Counted from the first letter of the stretch, positions 53,269 to 61,756 are shown. The stretch: DNA of 64,000 bases from CAAFZY01 sp964410325 (GCA_964410325.1 CAYPFN010000006.1:1-64000); one strand, 5' to 3'. Numbers and translations: made by a program. The notes: generated by a model not told the origin, from the letters alone.

Positions 53269-53307
53269 TAAGAAATTTATTTCGATATTAGGTTCGCTTT
53301 TCGGGAT
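53243..53307 (+). repeat. Inverted partial copy of the tracrRNA gene at the array end
   Basis: 53243-53290 is the exact reverse complement of 46821-46868, and 53291-53307 that of 46794-46810. The copy lacks only 10 bases (46811-46820), which are one arm of the terminator hairpin. It therefore cannot form the tracrRNA terminator and lacks the tracrRNA promoter. Confidence 0.95.
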
Positions 53308-53329
53308 GAAAATCTAGTGTTGGGGCTGA

Positions 53330-54271
53330 TTAAATCTCAATCAGTTCATATTCGCGGTTCCCCATATGGAGTTTATCCATATATGTTAACTGGTGCAAAC
53401 CATTGCGGGATTCAATGCGTTCCACAATATCATGTTTGTCTTTTTCGGGCAGAGCATAAACCATGTCAATAGATGCCTGGTCGATAGCCAGAATATCAGT
53501 TGAAGCTAAAATACCCAAATCCGGACAAGTCGGTTTGGCGCCGTGAGCGTCACAGTCACAGTCAACGGAGATGTTTTTTAACACATTGATATAGGTGATG
53601 TTTTTGCCGAAATGATCCGTAATTGCTTTGCCACCTTCAACCATTCGTTCCAAGAATTTTTTGCCAGTTTCCCAATTCGAGCCATGTAGCTGTGCCTTGC
53701 CGACTTTACCAGAAGCGCAGCCGATGGCAATGTTTTTCAAAGAACCACCGAAGCCACCCATAGCATGGCCTTTAAAGTGGGTGTAAACCACCATAGAATC
53801 ATAATTTTCAATATTTTTGCCAATAGCAACTTCTTTTAGGTGTTTACCACCGGCAATCGGCAGGTTAACATCACCGTCTTCATCCATGATATCAACCGGA
53901 CAAAATGTCCAGTCGTTAATTTCCAGAACTTTGCGATGGCCTGCCGTATTTTGCCGCAAACTGCCGTATAAAACATTGCATTCGACAATGGAGCTGTTCG
54001 GAATATCCGCTTGCAAAGCTTGGGCCAGATTGCGTGGCAGCAGATTTGGTCCGTTTGCCTCACCTGTATGCAACTTGATAGCAACTTTTCCCGTAATATC
54101 CTGATTTACTTTATGATAAATTTCTTTGAGTTTTTCTGGTGTAATTTCCTTTGAAAAATAAACTTGTGCTTTTTCCTTCTGGGGTGCGGCAAAAGTTTTA
54201 TGCGCACCACCACCCAAAAGACCGGCCACCACCGCGCCGGCTGATAATTTGCAAAAATCTCTGCGTTTCAT
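53330..54271 (-). CDS. DUF362 protein with Tat signal peptide
   Basis: A 313-residue protein. The N-terminus MKRRDFCKLSAGAVVAGLLGGGAHKTFA has the twin-arginine motif RRDFCK and a hydrophobic stretch, so it is exported folded. DUF362 hallmarks are VAIKLHTGEANGPNLLPRNL, GHAMGGFGGSLKNIAIGCASGKVGKAQLH and CDCDAHGAKPTCPDLGILAS, whose cysteines may hold a metal or cluster. The function is unknown. An AGGAGA site precedes the ATG. It ends next to the CRISPR array and lies downstream of the merR gene in one leftward unit. Confidence 0.9.
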   Translation of the reverse strand: MKRRDFCKLSAGAVVAGLLGGGAHKTFAAPQKEKAQVYFSKEITPEKLKEIYHKVNQDITGKVAIKLHTGEANGPNLLPRNLAQALQADIPNSSIVECNVLYGSLRQNTAGHRKVLEINDWTFCPVDIMDEDGDVNLPIAGGKHLKEVAIGKNIENYDSMVVYTHFKGHAMGGFGGSLKNIAIGCASGKVGKAQLHGSNWETGKKFLERMVEGGKAITDHFGKNITYINVLKNISVDCDCDAHGAKPTCPDLGILASTDILAIDQASIDMVYALPEKDKHDIVERIESRNGLHQLTYMDKLHMGNREYELIEI

Positions 54272-54309
54272 ATGGTTCTCCTTTTTGCATAGATTGTAGG
54301 TTAAAATGG

Positions 54310-54741
54310 CTATTTATGGCCGAAGATTGCAAGTTTTTCCTTTTGCAGGGCACTATCTGCCGAGGCTTTTTCAAAACTTCCAAGTTTAACCGCTTTCTTA
54401 TAAAACTTTATTTTATATTTTATTTTTTTCAGATTCAGCTGCAGCTGTGCAAGTTGTTCTTCCAGTTTCTTTTCCTGTTCTTCAAACATATCCAGCCGAT
54501 TTTCTAGCGTGGCATCTCCTTCAATATACCAGTTGATATACTGCCGAATGCCTTTTAAGCTCATGCCGGTATCTTTTAAACATTCAATCATGCCGAGCCA
54601 ATAAAGGTCAGTATCTGAAAAAACTCTTAATCCAGCACTGTTTTTGCGGACAAAGGGCAACAACCCCTCTTTTTGGTAAAACCTTAGAGTATGGGTACTT
54701 AACCCGGTTTTTTTAGCAACCTGCCCGATAGAATATCCCAT
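54310..54741 (-). CDS. MerR-family transcriptional regulator, AdhR/NmlR-like
   Basis: A 143-residue MerR protein: winged helix YSIGQVAKKTGLSTHTLRFYQKEGLLP, then RVFSDTDLYWLGMIECLKDTGMSLKGIRQYI, then a long dimerisation coiled coil (85-125). The single cysteine Cys54 in ECLKDTGMSL corresponds to the aldehyde- or electrophile-sensing cysteine of AdhR-type regulators. It lacks the paired C-terminal cysteines of metal sensors. It probably acts on the three 19-bp-spaced promoters in this locus. Confidence 0.92.
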   Translation of the reverse strand: MGYSIGQVAKKTGLSTHTLRFYQKEGLLPFVRKNSAGLRVFSDTDLYWLGMIECLKDTGMSLKGIRQYINWYIEGDATLENRLDMFEEQEKKLEEQLAQLQLNLKKIKYKIKFYKKAVKLGSFEKASADSALQKEKLAIFGHK

Positions 54742-54750
54742 TGTTTGCCC

Positions 54751-55236
54751 TTACGCTTTCTTCATTTTAACTTTTTTAGCCAGAATACTGCGAATTTCTT
54801 TAATATCGTCTTCGCGGACAATGCCGTACAATGGTATGGAAAAAGCCGTAAAGCCACAATTGTGTTTTTGCAGGAAATTATACTGGTAATCAATATTCTT
54901 TTTAGGATTCAAAACAATAATATCATACTTTTTAAGCCAACAGCGGATTGATTTCTCTTCGGCACTCTCAATGTCTTTCCAACGAAGCTTGTTGCAATGA
55001 TCAAGTATAATGCCTTCGTCGTCAATAACGGCAAATTTGTGCTTTAAAATATATTTATAACCCCAGGCTAAAGCCGAAAAAACAAACCCACCGATAATAA
55101 CCTGTGTTTGCCACCAAAACAGCAGACAGGGACATTTAATGCAGCAATGCAGAATAACGGCGAGCAATACGATATTAAAAATCATCCAGGCATTAACTGG
55201 ATTGAATTTATAATAAAAAATTTTAGCTTCTTTCAT
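54751..55236 (-). CDS. Small membrane protein of unknown function
   Basis: A 161-residue protein with two N-terminal membrane helices (residues 14-33 and 45-63) and a C-terminal soluble part (HKFAVIDDEGIILDHCNKLRWKDIESAEEKSIRCWLKKYDIIVLNPKK) that reads like a bacterial PH-type domain. It is the first gene of the leftward unit and 9 bases from merR. Seven cysteines is high for its size. Confidence 0.75.
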   Translation of the reverse strand: MKEAKIFYYKFNPVNAWMIFNIVLLAVILHCCIKCPCLLFWWQTQVIIGGFVFSALAWGYKYILKHKFAVIDDEGIILDHCNKLRWKDIESAEEKSIRCWLKKYDIIVLNPKKNIDYQYNFLQKHNCGFTAFSIPLYGIVREDDIKEIRSILAKKVKMKKA

Positions 55237-55281
55237 GATTTATTTCCCTTTCTACAAATACAAAAACAAATAGTTTTTATT

Positions 55282-55312
55282 ACTCTAACATTTAGAGTTA
55301 ACTCAAAGTCAA
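55282..55312 (-). promoter_or_regulatory. MerR-type promoter of the leftward merR unit
   Basis: Minus strand: TTGACT (55312-55307), 19-base spacer containing GAGTTAACTC, TAGAGT (55287-55282). The long spacer with a central dyad is the MerR-family pattern. It implies autoregulation. Confidence 0.75.
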
Positions 55313-55346
55313 GTGTTTTTTTTTGCATTTAATAAAATTTTAAATC

Positions 55347-55377
55347 TTGACTTAGAGTGTGGTTTAAAGATTAAAAT
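55347..55377 (+). promoter_or_regulatory. MerR-type promoter of the rightward redox/tat/lar unit
   Basis: TTGACT (55347-55352), 19-base spacer beginning TAGAGTGTG, TAAAAT (55372-55377), about 33 bases before the start at 55410. It faces away from the other MerR-type promoter at 55282-55312. Confidence 0.75.
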
Positions 55378-55409
55378 ACGTCATATTTAAAATAATCTGG
55401 TAGGAAAAA

Positions 55410-56687
55410 ATGAAGAACAAAATTCTAAAATATGGCCGTGCGACTATGGCGATTGTTGTCGGCATCGCTTGTTTTTTAGCCTTTACCAGAAAATTTTATG
55501 CCATTCGCATATTTGACGTTCAATTAACGGCTTTATTGCAACGTTTGCTGGTTGATTTTTCAGTTATCGCCGTTGTTTTATTTTGCCTGTTATCAATATT
55601 TACTTTACTGTTTGGGCGTATCTATTGTTCTGTTTTATGTCCATTCGGGCTGTTGCAGGAGTTACTATTGCTTGGATTCCGCCGGAAAGTTTCTGTACAA
55701 AAAAACCTGCCGTACAAATACTTTTTAGCTGTAATAATGTTTGGTTTTTTAGCAGGTGGAACGGTGCTGGTAGCGCGCTGGCTTGATCCGTATACGCTTT
55801 TCGGATCGGCGGTTTCCGGTACGTATCTTGGTTTGACCGCCGTAGTCTTGGTGGCGGTTTTAACTTGGTTTAAAGGACGGTTTTTCTGCGCTAATATATG
55901 TCCGGTCGGCGTAGTGTTGGGACTGGTATCTAAAATTGCGCTTAACAAAGTTTATGTCGAAAATGACAAGTGTGTATCTTGTGGCTTGTGTGCGCGAAAG
56001 TGTCCGGTCGGCTGCATTGATTTTAAGAACAAAATGGTTGATAATGAAACCTGCATCAAGTGTTTTAAATGTTTGGACCAATGTCATAAAGGCAGCCTTC
56101 ATTACGGCATCCAGCCGGCCAAAGAAGTACATTTTAGCCCAAATCGTCGCCGTATTCTGACCAGCGTGGCCTTTTTGGCTTTTATTGGCGCTTCAATCCG
56201 CGGAGGCATTAATTTTACCAAAGCGACTTACGGCAAACTGAAAAATGTTGTCTTGCCAGCCGGCGCCGGCAATGCGGATGATTTCGCCAATCGCTGCTTG
56301 AATTGTAATTTATGCATAAAAAACTGTCCGATGAAAATTATCAGGAAAGCAAATGAAGATTATCTGACCGTGCATATTGACTATGGTGATAATTTTTGCG
56401 ATTATAACTGTCATAAATGCAGTGAAATCTGTCCTTCAGGCGCTATCAAGAAAATAACGCTGGAACAAAAGCAAAAAACACAAATTGCTTTAGCGGCTGT
56501 CGATGAATCCATATGTGTCAAATGTGGCTTATGCGTGCGTGAATGCCCGAGGCAGATTATCCGTAAAGAACAGGGTGGCTTCCCTGAAATCAGCCCAGAT
56601 GAATGCATCGGCTGTGGTGCATGCCGGAGCATTTGCCCGGTTCAAGCCATTTCAATAACCCCCGTTGCGCAGCAAAGGGTTTTATAA
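55410..56687 (+). CDS. Membrane polyferredoxin (NapH-like 4Fe-4S protein)
   Basis: A 425-residue protein. Four to five membrane helices fill the N-terminal half, including the family motifs RIYCSVLCPFGLLQELL and RFFCANICPVGVVLGL (CxxxCP). Then follow CVSCGLCARKCPVGC, CIKCFKCLDQC, CLNCNLCIKNCP, CHKCSEICPSG, CVKCGLCVRECP and CIGCGACRSICPVQ, so five or six cluster sites. It would pass electrons from the quinol pool to periplasmic or cytoplasmic partners. It heads the operon that includes tatA, tatC and the aldo/keto reductase, its likely partner. Confidence 0.9.
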   Translation: MKNKILKYGRATMAIVVGIACFLAFTRKFYAIRIFDVQLTALLQRLLVDFSVIAVVLFCLLSIFTLLFGRIYCSVLCPFGLLQELLLLGFRRKVSVQKNLPYKYFLAVIMFGFLAGGTVLVARWLDPYTLFGSAVSGTYLGLTAVVLVAVLTWFKGRFFCANICPVGVVLGLVSKIALNKVYVENDKCVSCGLCARKCPVGCIDFKNKMVDNETCIKCFKCLDQCHKGSLHYGIQPAKEVHFSPNRRRILTSVAFLAFIGASIRGGINFTKATYGKLKNVVLPAGAGNADDFANRCLNCNLCIKNCPMKIIRKANEDYLTVHIDYGDNFCDYNCHKCSEICPSGAIKKITLEQKQKTQIALAAVDESICVKCGLCVRECPRQIIRKEQGGFPEISPDECIGCGACRSICPVQAISITPVAQQRVL

Positions 56688-56699
56688 AAGGAGAGAAAA

Positions 56700-56918
56700 A
56701 TGTCATTAGGTTTAACAGAGATTGCTCTTATTTTGGTGGTTGTCTTGCTTTTATTCGGCGGTAAGCGGATTCCGGAGCTGGCCAAAGCTTTGGGCAAAGC
56801 TCAATATGAATATAAAAAAGCCAAAGAGCTTTTGCAAAATGAAGCAAAAGATTTAAAAGATACGGTTGAGCAGGTCGTTAAAGAAGAAGAAAAAAAAGAC
56901 AAAGATCAAAATAAATAA
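56700..56918 (+). CDS. tatA: Sec-independent protein translocase TatA
   Basis: A 72-residue protein: N-terminal helix GLTEIALILVVVLLLFGGKRIPELAKALGKA, an amphipathic helix and a charged tail. The Phe-Gly hinge and the short length fit TatA rather than TatB. It forms the transport channel of the Tat system. GGAGAG precedes the ATG. tatC follows 15 bases after the stop. No tatB gene is present, so this would be a minimal TatAC system. Confidence 0.92.
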   Translation: MSLGLTEIALILVVVLLLFGGKRIPELAKALGKAQYEYKKAKELLQNEAKDLKDTVEQVVKEEEKKDKDQNK

Positions 56919-56933
56919 AGCCTTTTGTACCCC

Positions 56934-57674
56934 ATGGAAGATAAGGACGAAAGTTTAATCGCTCATTTGGAGGCGTTGCGCACAATGCTAATAAAGTGCT
57001 TTTTGGCGCTTGGCATTATGTTGATTCCAATGTTTTTATTAACGCCGTATTTTATGGACACTTTGATTAAAGTGATGATTCGGGATAATGATATTGTCTT
57101 GAATTATTTTTCACCAATGGAGGTTTTTATTCTGCAGATAAAAATGGCGGTGGTGGTTGATATTCTGGTTTGTTTTCCTTACATTGCCAGACAAGTCTGG
57201 AACTTTATTCTGCCGGGTTTATATGAACATGAACGCAGATTCGTTAAATCTATCGTTCTGACTTCAAGCACGCTGTTTATCATCGGTGTTTTGTTCTGCC
57301 TGTTTTTTATTTTGCCGATGTTGATAAATTTCGGTATTAGTTTTGCCACAGAGCATATGCAGGCCATGTTTGGCATTTCCAATATTGTAACGACGGCACT
57401 TTGGCTTTCAGTTGTTTTTGGACTGATGTTCCAGTTTCCGCTCATCACTTATTCGCTCATCCGCGCCGATATAGTTTCATATGAAAGTGTCAAAAACAAA
57501 CGTTCTTATATTTTGGTTGGAATTTTGATTATTGCGGCGCTGTTGACGCCGCCGGATGTCGTAAGTCAGGTAATGTTGGCAACGCCGACATATTTATTAT
57601 TTGAAGCCAGTTTATATGCTGCCCGATACAGAAGTAATCGCAAACAAAAATCAAAAACCGCAAAAAAAGCTTGA
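56934..57674 (+). CDS. tatC: Sec-independent protein translocase TatC
   Basis: A TatC of about 246 residues with six membrane helices; conserved stretches are LIAHLEALRTMLIKC, FSPMEVFILQIKMA, YEHERRFVKSIV and the last-helix AALLTPPDVVSQVMLATP. TatC binds twin-arginine signal peptides. The ATG at 56934 is preferred to the in-frame TTG at 56925; no clear ribosome site is seen, so coupling to tatA is likely. Its last codons overlap the next MerR-type -35 box. Confidence 0.94.
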   Translation: MEDKDESLIAHLEALRTMLIKCFLALGIMLIPMFLLTPYFMDTLIKVMIRDNDIVLNYFSPMEVFILQIKMAVVVDILVCFPYIARQVWNFILPGLYEHERRFVKSIVLTSSTLFIIGVLFCLFFILPMLINFGISFATEHMQAMFGISNIVTTALWLSVVFGLMFQFPLITYSLIRADIVSYESVKNKRSYILVGILIIAALLTPPDVVSQVMLATPTYLLFEASLYAARYRSNRKQKSKTAKKA

Positions 57675-57701
57675 CTTAAAGCGCACTCTAAGAATTATTG
57701 T
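57671..57701 (+). promoter_or_regulatory. Third MerR-type promoter, ahead of the aldo/keto reductase
   Basis: TTGACT (57671-57676), 19-base spacer beginning TAAAGCGCACTCTAAG, TATTGT (57696-57701). The dyad CTTAAAG/CTCTAAG resembles the other two sites, and the -35 overlaps the tatC stop codon. Confidence 0.72.
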
Positions 57702-57735
57702 GGAAAAATCTTAAAGATATGAAGGAGACATAATA

Positions 57736-58974
57736 ATGAAACGACGTGATTTTTTAATGAGTTCTTTAGCCGTGTTTGCCCTTTCTGCACTGCCGAAATT
57801 AACTCTGGCAGAGGATATAGCTGTTTCGGATTCGGTCAAAGCCAAAATTAATCTGGCAGATAAGCTGGGGTTTGGGTTTATGCGCTTGCCGCTGAAAGAT
57901 CCGCAAGATCAGACTTCAATAGATTATGATACTTTAAACAAAATGGTAGATTTGTTTTTAGAGCGCGGCTTTACTTATTTTGACACGGCTTGGATGTACA
58001 TGGGTCAAGAAAGCGAGATTGCTTTAAGAGAATCTCTGGTCAAGCGTCATCCGCGCGATAAATTTGTGGTGGCAAGCAAACTGCCGGTTGGTTCGCTTAA
58101 AAACGCTGCTGAACAGGAAGAAATTTTTAACAAGCAATTGGAAAAAACTGGTCTGGATTATTTCGATTATTATTTGGTGCATAATATAAATGCCAACACA
58201 ATTGATAATGTCAGAAATTTTGATAGTTTCAAGTTTATTGCCGATAAGAAAAAAGAAGGGAAAATTAAACATATCGGATTTTCATTCCATGACAGCCCGA
58301 AGCTTTTGGAAGAAGTTTTAAAAGAGCATCCAGAAGTTGAGTTTGTCCAACTGCAAATTAACTATATCGATTGGGACAATGCGATCATTCAGAGCCGCAA
58401 GTGTTATGAAATTGCCCAAAAATACGAAAAGCCGGTTATTGTTATGGAGCCGGTTAAAGGTGGCACGCTGGCACAGGTTCCGCCGTCGGTGGAAAAAATA
58501 TTTAAAGATGCTGAGCCGGATATGTCGGTCGCTTCATGGGCAGTTCGTTATGCCGCAAGTTTGGATGGTGTTATGAAAGTTTTAAGTGGCATGAGCACAT
58601 TGGAACAAGTTGAAGATAATACCAAATATATGCAGAATTTTGCGCCACTTAACTCTGCAGAAAAGAAAATTATTGAGGACGCAGTTCGCACTCTTCATGC
58701 CTCAATTGCCATTCCCTGTACGGCCTGCCAGTATTGTGTTGAATGGTGTCCAATGAAGATTGCCATTCCGGATTATTTTGCTCTGTATAATGCCGAGAAG
58801 CAGGAATGGAGCGGAAAACCATTTACAGCACAGCGGGTATATTATAACAATTTGATTAAGACACATGGCAAGGCCTCTGCCTGCATTAACTGCAAACAGT
58901 GCGAACGCCATTGTCCGCAGCATATTGAAATTACCAAATGGCTTAAAGAAGTATCGGCTACATTTGAAGCGTGA
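57736..58974 (+). CDS. Aldo/keto reductase with Tat signal and C-terminal ferredoxin motifs
   Basis: A 412-residue protein. The Tat signal is MKRRDFLMSSLAVFALSALPKLTLA. The AKR barrel follows: FGFMRLPLKD, the catalytic-Tyr region FDTAWMYMGQES, HIGFSFHDSPKLLEE and VMEPVKGGTLAQ. The C-terminal end has CTACQYCVEWCPMKIAIP and CINCKQCERHCPQHIEI, two 4Fe-4S motifs. A periplasmic, iron-sulfur-linked reductase that could take electrons from the polyferredoxin at 55410. The substrate is unknown, though the AdhR-like regulator hints at aldehydes. It has GGAG upstream of the ATG. Confidence 0.92.
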   Translation: MKRRDFLMSSLAVFALSALPKLTLAEDIAVSDSVKAKINLADKLGFGFMRLPLKDPQDQTSIDYDTLNKMVDLFLERGFTYFDTAWMYMGQESEIALRESLVKRHPRDKFVVASKLPVGSLKNAAEQEEIFNKQLEKTGLDYFDYYLVHNINANTIDNVRNFDSFKFIADKKKEGKIKHIGFSFHDSPKLLEEVLKEHPEVEFVQLQINYIDWDNAIIQSRKCYEIAQKYEKPVIVMEPVKGGTLAQVPPSVEKIFKDAEPDMSVASWAVRYAASLDGVMKVLSGMSTLEQVEDNTKYMQNFAPLNSAEKKIIEDAVRTLHASIAIPCTACQYCVEWCPMKIAIPDYFALYNAEKQEWSGKPFTAQRVYYNNLIKTHGKASACINCKQCERHCPQHIEITKWLKEVSATFEA

Positions 58975-59006
58975 TTGGGCATATATTTTAAAGCGGCGGA
59001 GGATGA

Positions 59007-59690
59007 ATGGAAAACAAGTTTGATGACATTGGTTTTGCCAAGCTTGACATCACGCGGCAAAACCGTACTGGTATGGCAGAAACAATTTATTGTCCAGGCA
59101 AAACAAATGAGCAGTTGTTAAAGATTTTGCGGTCATTTCACCAAAAAGGAATTGCCGTTTTGGGAACCCGCTGCACGGCCGAACAGTTTGCTTATGTTAA
59201 AAACACCGATTTACCGCTTGAATATGATGAGGTTTCGCGGATTATAAAACTTAATACCCAGGCAGTCCGTCAATTGCCGGGCAGGGTGGCGGTTTGTACG
59301 GGTGGAACGGCAGATTTGCCAGTTGCGGAAGAAGCTGCGCAGGTGGCAGAATTTTTCGGCGCGCAAGTTGATCGCTATTTTGATGTCGGCATAACCGGAT
59401 TGCACCGTTTGCTTGCTAAAATTGAGGAAATCCGCGCGGTGGATGTGGTTATAGCTGTTGCCGGTATGGAAGGCGCTTTAAGCAGTGTTTTAGCCGGTTT
59501 GGTTGAAGCACCAGTTATTTCAGTGCCCACGTCGGTTGGCTATGGTGCGTCTTTTCATGGGCTGTCGCCATTGTTGACAATGTTAAATTCCTGTGCGGAG
59601 GGAATATCTGTGGTAAACATTGATAATGGTTTCGGTGCCGGAGTGTTGGCTTGCCGAATTTTAAGGATTATGGAAAGAAAACATGACTAA
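59007..59690 (+). CDS. larB: Nickel pincer cofactor synthesis carboxylase LarB
   Basis: A 227-residue LarB, related to PurE. Family stretches: KLDITRQNRTGMAETIYCPGKT, RVAVCTGGTADLPVAEEAAQVAEFFG, VGITGLHRLLAKIEEI, VVIAVAGMEGALSSVLAGLVEAPVISVPTSVGYG. LarB carboxylates nicotinic acid adenine dinucleotide and releases AMP, the first step to the nickel-pincer nucleotide. GGAGG precedes the ATG; the gene overlaps larC by 8 bases. Confidence 0.95.
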   Translation: MENKFDDIGFAKLDITRQNRTGMAETIYCPGKTNEQLLKILRSFHQKGIAVLGTRCTAEQFAYVKNTDLPLEYDEVSRIIKLNTQAVRQLPGRVAVCTGGTADLPVAEEAAQVAEFFGAQVDRYFDVGITGLHRLLAKIEEIRAVDVVIAVAGMEGALSSVLAGLVEAPVISVPTSVGYGASFHGLSPLLTMLNSCAEGISVVNIDNGFGAGVLACRILRIMERKHD

Positions 59691-60942
59691 ATATTTATAT
59701 TTGGAAGGAGCTTGCGGCATCAGTGGCGATATGACCGTGGCAGCGCTGTTAGATTTAGGTGCTAATCGGCAAAAACTGGATGCCGTTTTAGCAAGTTTAA
59801 AATTAACAGGTTTTGATTATGTTATCAGCCGTAAAAACTCATACAGCATTGCCGGCTGTGATTTTGATGTCAGGTTGCATGATAAGACACTGGCTCATGA
59901 AAGCACCTATCTCGAAACGGTGCCTGACAACCATATGTACAAACATGAATCTGTGCCGGAACATCATATACATGAACATCGCCATTTGCAGGATGTTTAT
60001 GCAATCATTGACCGTGGCGATATGAGCGAAAATGCCAGAAATCTGGCCAAGAAAATTTTTCATATTGTGGCTGAGGCTGAAGCCAAAGCCCATGGTTGTA
60101 GCATAGAAGAGGCACATTTTCATGAAGTTGGTGCTATCGATTCGATAATTGATATTATTTCAACCGCGGTGCTAGTAGATGATTTAGGCATTAAAGAGTG
60201 TATCGTCAGCGGATTAAACGAGGGGCAGGGGTTTGTAATGTGCCAGCACGGGCAGCTACCGATTCCGGTGCCGGCAGTGGCAAATATTGCTCAATCTTAC
60301 GGTATTTCTTTGCGCTCCAGACAAATCAATGGTGAAATGGTTACGCCAACTGGTATTGCGATTGCCGCTGCGCTTAAAACAACAGAACGCCTGCCAGTTT
60401 GTTATAAAATCTTAAACATTGGCACGGGATTGGGCAAGCGGGATTTTGGCAGTGCTAATTTTCTGCGTGCGATGATTCTGGAAGATGCGATTGAAGACGG
60501 GCAGATCTATATGGTCGAATGCAATATTGACGATTCGACGCCTGAGGAAATGGGTTATGCCATGGAAAAACTTTTTGCTGCTGGCGCCAAAGACGTTCAT
60601 TTTGAATCCTGTTATATGAAGAAAAATCGGCCAGCCTATATGTTAAGAGTGGTTGCGGCCGTGGATAATTTAGAACGAATTGAAGATACCGTTTTCCGCC
60701 ACACATCCACCATCGGTTTAAGAAAATATGCTGTGGAACGCACTTGTATGGCGCGGGAAATGATTACAGTTATGTTAGATGGTCACGCGGTAAATGTCAA
60801 AAAATGTACTTATAAAGATATTGTGCGTTTTTATCCTGAATATGAAAGCATTAAAGCTTTAGCCAATGAAACAGGCGTTGCTTTCCGTGAATTATATCAG
60901 CAAGCCTGCCGTTTGGCGGCCGGAGAAGATAAAAATGCTTAA
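59683..60942 (+). CDS. larC: Nickel pincer cofactor nickel insertase LarC
   Basis: A 419-residue LarC in one uninterrupted frame, unlike Lactobacillus, where larC is made by frameshifting of two ORFs. It opens YLYLEGACGISGDMTVAALLDLG and has HFHEVGAIDSIIDIISTAVLVDDLG and MVTPTGIAIAAALKT; the C-terminal domain begins NIDDSTPEEMGYAMEKLF. A His-rich loop at about residues 75-105 may bind nickel. LarC inserts Ni into the sulfurised pyridinium ligand. It overlaps larB and larE. Confidence 0.96.
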   Translation: MTKYLYLEGACGISGDMTVAALLDLGANRQKLDAVLASLKLTGFDYVISRKNSYSIAGCDFDVRLHDKTLAHESTYLETVPDNHMYKHESVPEHHIHEHRHLQDVYAIIDRGDMSENARNLAKKIFHIVAEAEAKAHGCSIEEAHFHEVGAIDSIIDIISTAVLVDDLGIKECIVSGLNEGQGFVMCQHGQLPIPVPAVANIAQSYGISLRSRQINGEMVTPTGIAIAAALKTTERLPVCYKILNIGTGLGKRDFGSANFLRAMILEDAIEDGQIYMVECNIDDSTPEEMGYAMEKLFAAGAKDVHFESCYMKKNRPAYMLRVVAAVDNLERIEDTVFRHTSTIGLRKYAVERTCMAREMITVMLDGHAVNVKKCTYKDIVRFYPEYESIKALANETGVAFRELYQQACRLAAGEDKNA

Positions 60943-61747
60943 AAAGTTGGAGAAATATTTGCAGGAACTATCTCCAAACGGCATAGCGCTGGCTTTTTCC
61001 GGCGGGGTTGATAGCACCCTTTTGCTGATGGTTTTAAAAAAAATATATGATCAAAAGCCGTTTAAATTAAAAATCTTAACCGCAGCAACGGTTTTACAAA
61101 ATCCGGCGGAGAGCAAAGAAGCGGAAGAAAAGTTAAAAAATAGCGGGCTTCCTTATGAGATATTGCATTTCAACCCGCTACAAATTGAACAGGTTTATAA
61201 TAATCGTCTGGACAGATGTTATTGGTGCAAAAAAAACATATTTTCGTATTTTCGGGAAAACATCAATAGCACCGGCATAAAATATCTGATAGACGGAACT
61301 AATGCTGATGATATAGGATTATATCGTCCTGGCCTTAAAGCATTAAAAGAATTAGGCGTTCATTCACCGCTGGCTGAATTAGGAATAAATAAAACCGCTA
61401 TCCGAAAAATATCGGCAGAACTTGGGTTAAATACCGCTAACAAGCCGTCGTCTCCTTGTATGGCAACGCGTTTTGCCTATAATGTGGAGCTTACGGCTGA
61501 AAATCTGGCTTTGGCTGCCAAAGGCGAGGAAGCTATTAAAAATGTCTGTCCACAAATCCATAATTTAAGATTACGGATTGACGGCATCATAGCGCGGATA
61601 GAAGTTGACGAACCCGATTTTCCGCTTTTGTTGGAAAACAGACGGGAAATCGTTAGAGAATTGAAAAAAACAGGTTTTGAACACATTGTTCTGGATTTGG
61701 AAGGATTCCATTCAGGTAGCCAGGACAAGCATTTAATGAAAGGATAA
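60935..61747 (+). CDS. larE: Nickel pincer cofactor sulfur transferase LarE
   Basis: A 270-residue LarE. The PP-loop SGGVDSTLLL binds ATP. Cysteines in DRCYWCKKNIF and in KPSSPCMATRF suggest the three-cysteine type that may carry a 4Fe-4S cluster rather than sacrifice its own sulfur. It thiolates the pyridinium dicarboxylate made by LarB. The start at 60935 is 8 bases inside larC; the longer open frame upstream is larC sequence in another frame. Confidence 0.95.
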   Translation: MLKKLEKYLQELSPNGIALAFSGGVDSTLLLMVLKKIYDQKPFKLKILTAATVLQNPAESKEAEEKLKNSGLPYEILHFNPLQIEQVYNNRLDRCYWCKKNIFSYFRENINSTGIKYLIDGTNADDIGLYRPGLKALKELGVHSPLAELGINKTAIRKISAELGLNTANKPSSPCMATRFAYNVELTAENLALAAKGEEAIKNVCPQIHNLRLRIDGIIARIEVDEPDFPLLLENRREIVRELKKTGFEHIVLDLEGFHSGSQDKHLMKG

Positions 61748-61756
61748 AAAAGTATT

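Noticed and set aside
53330..54271. DUF362 protein as the missing LarA
   Set aside because: LarA belongs to DUF2088; the motifs GHAMGGFGGSLKN and CDCDAHG are those of DUF362, and no LarA motif is visible.
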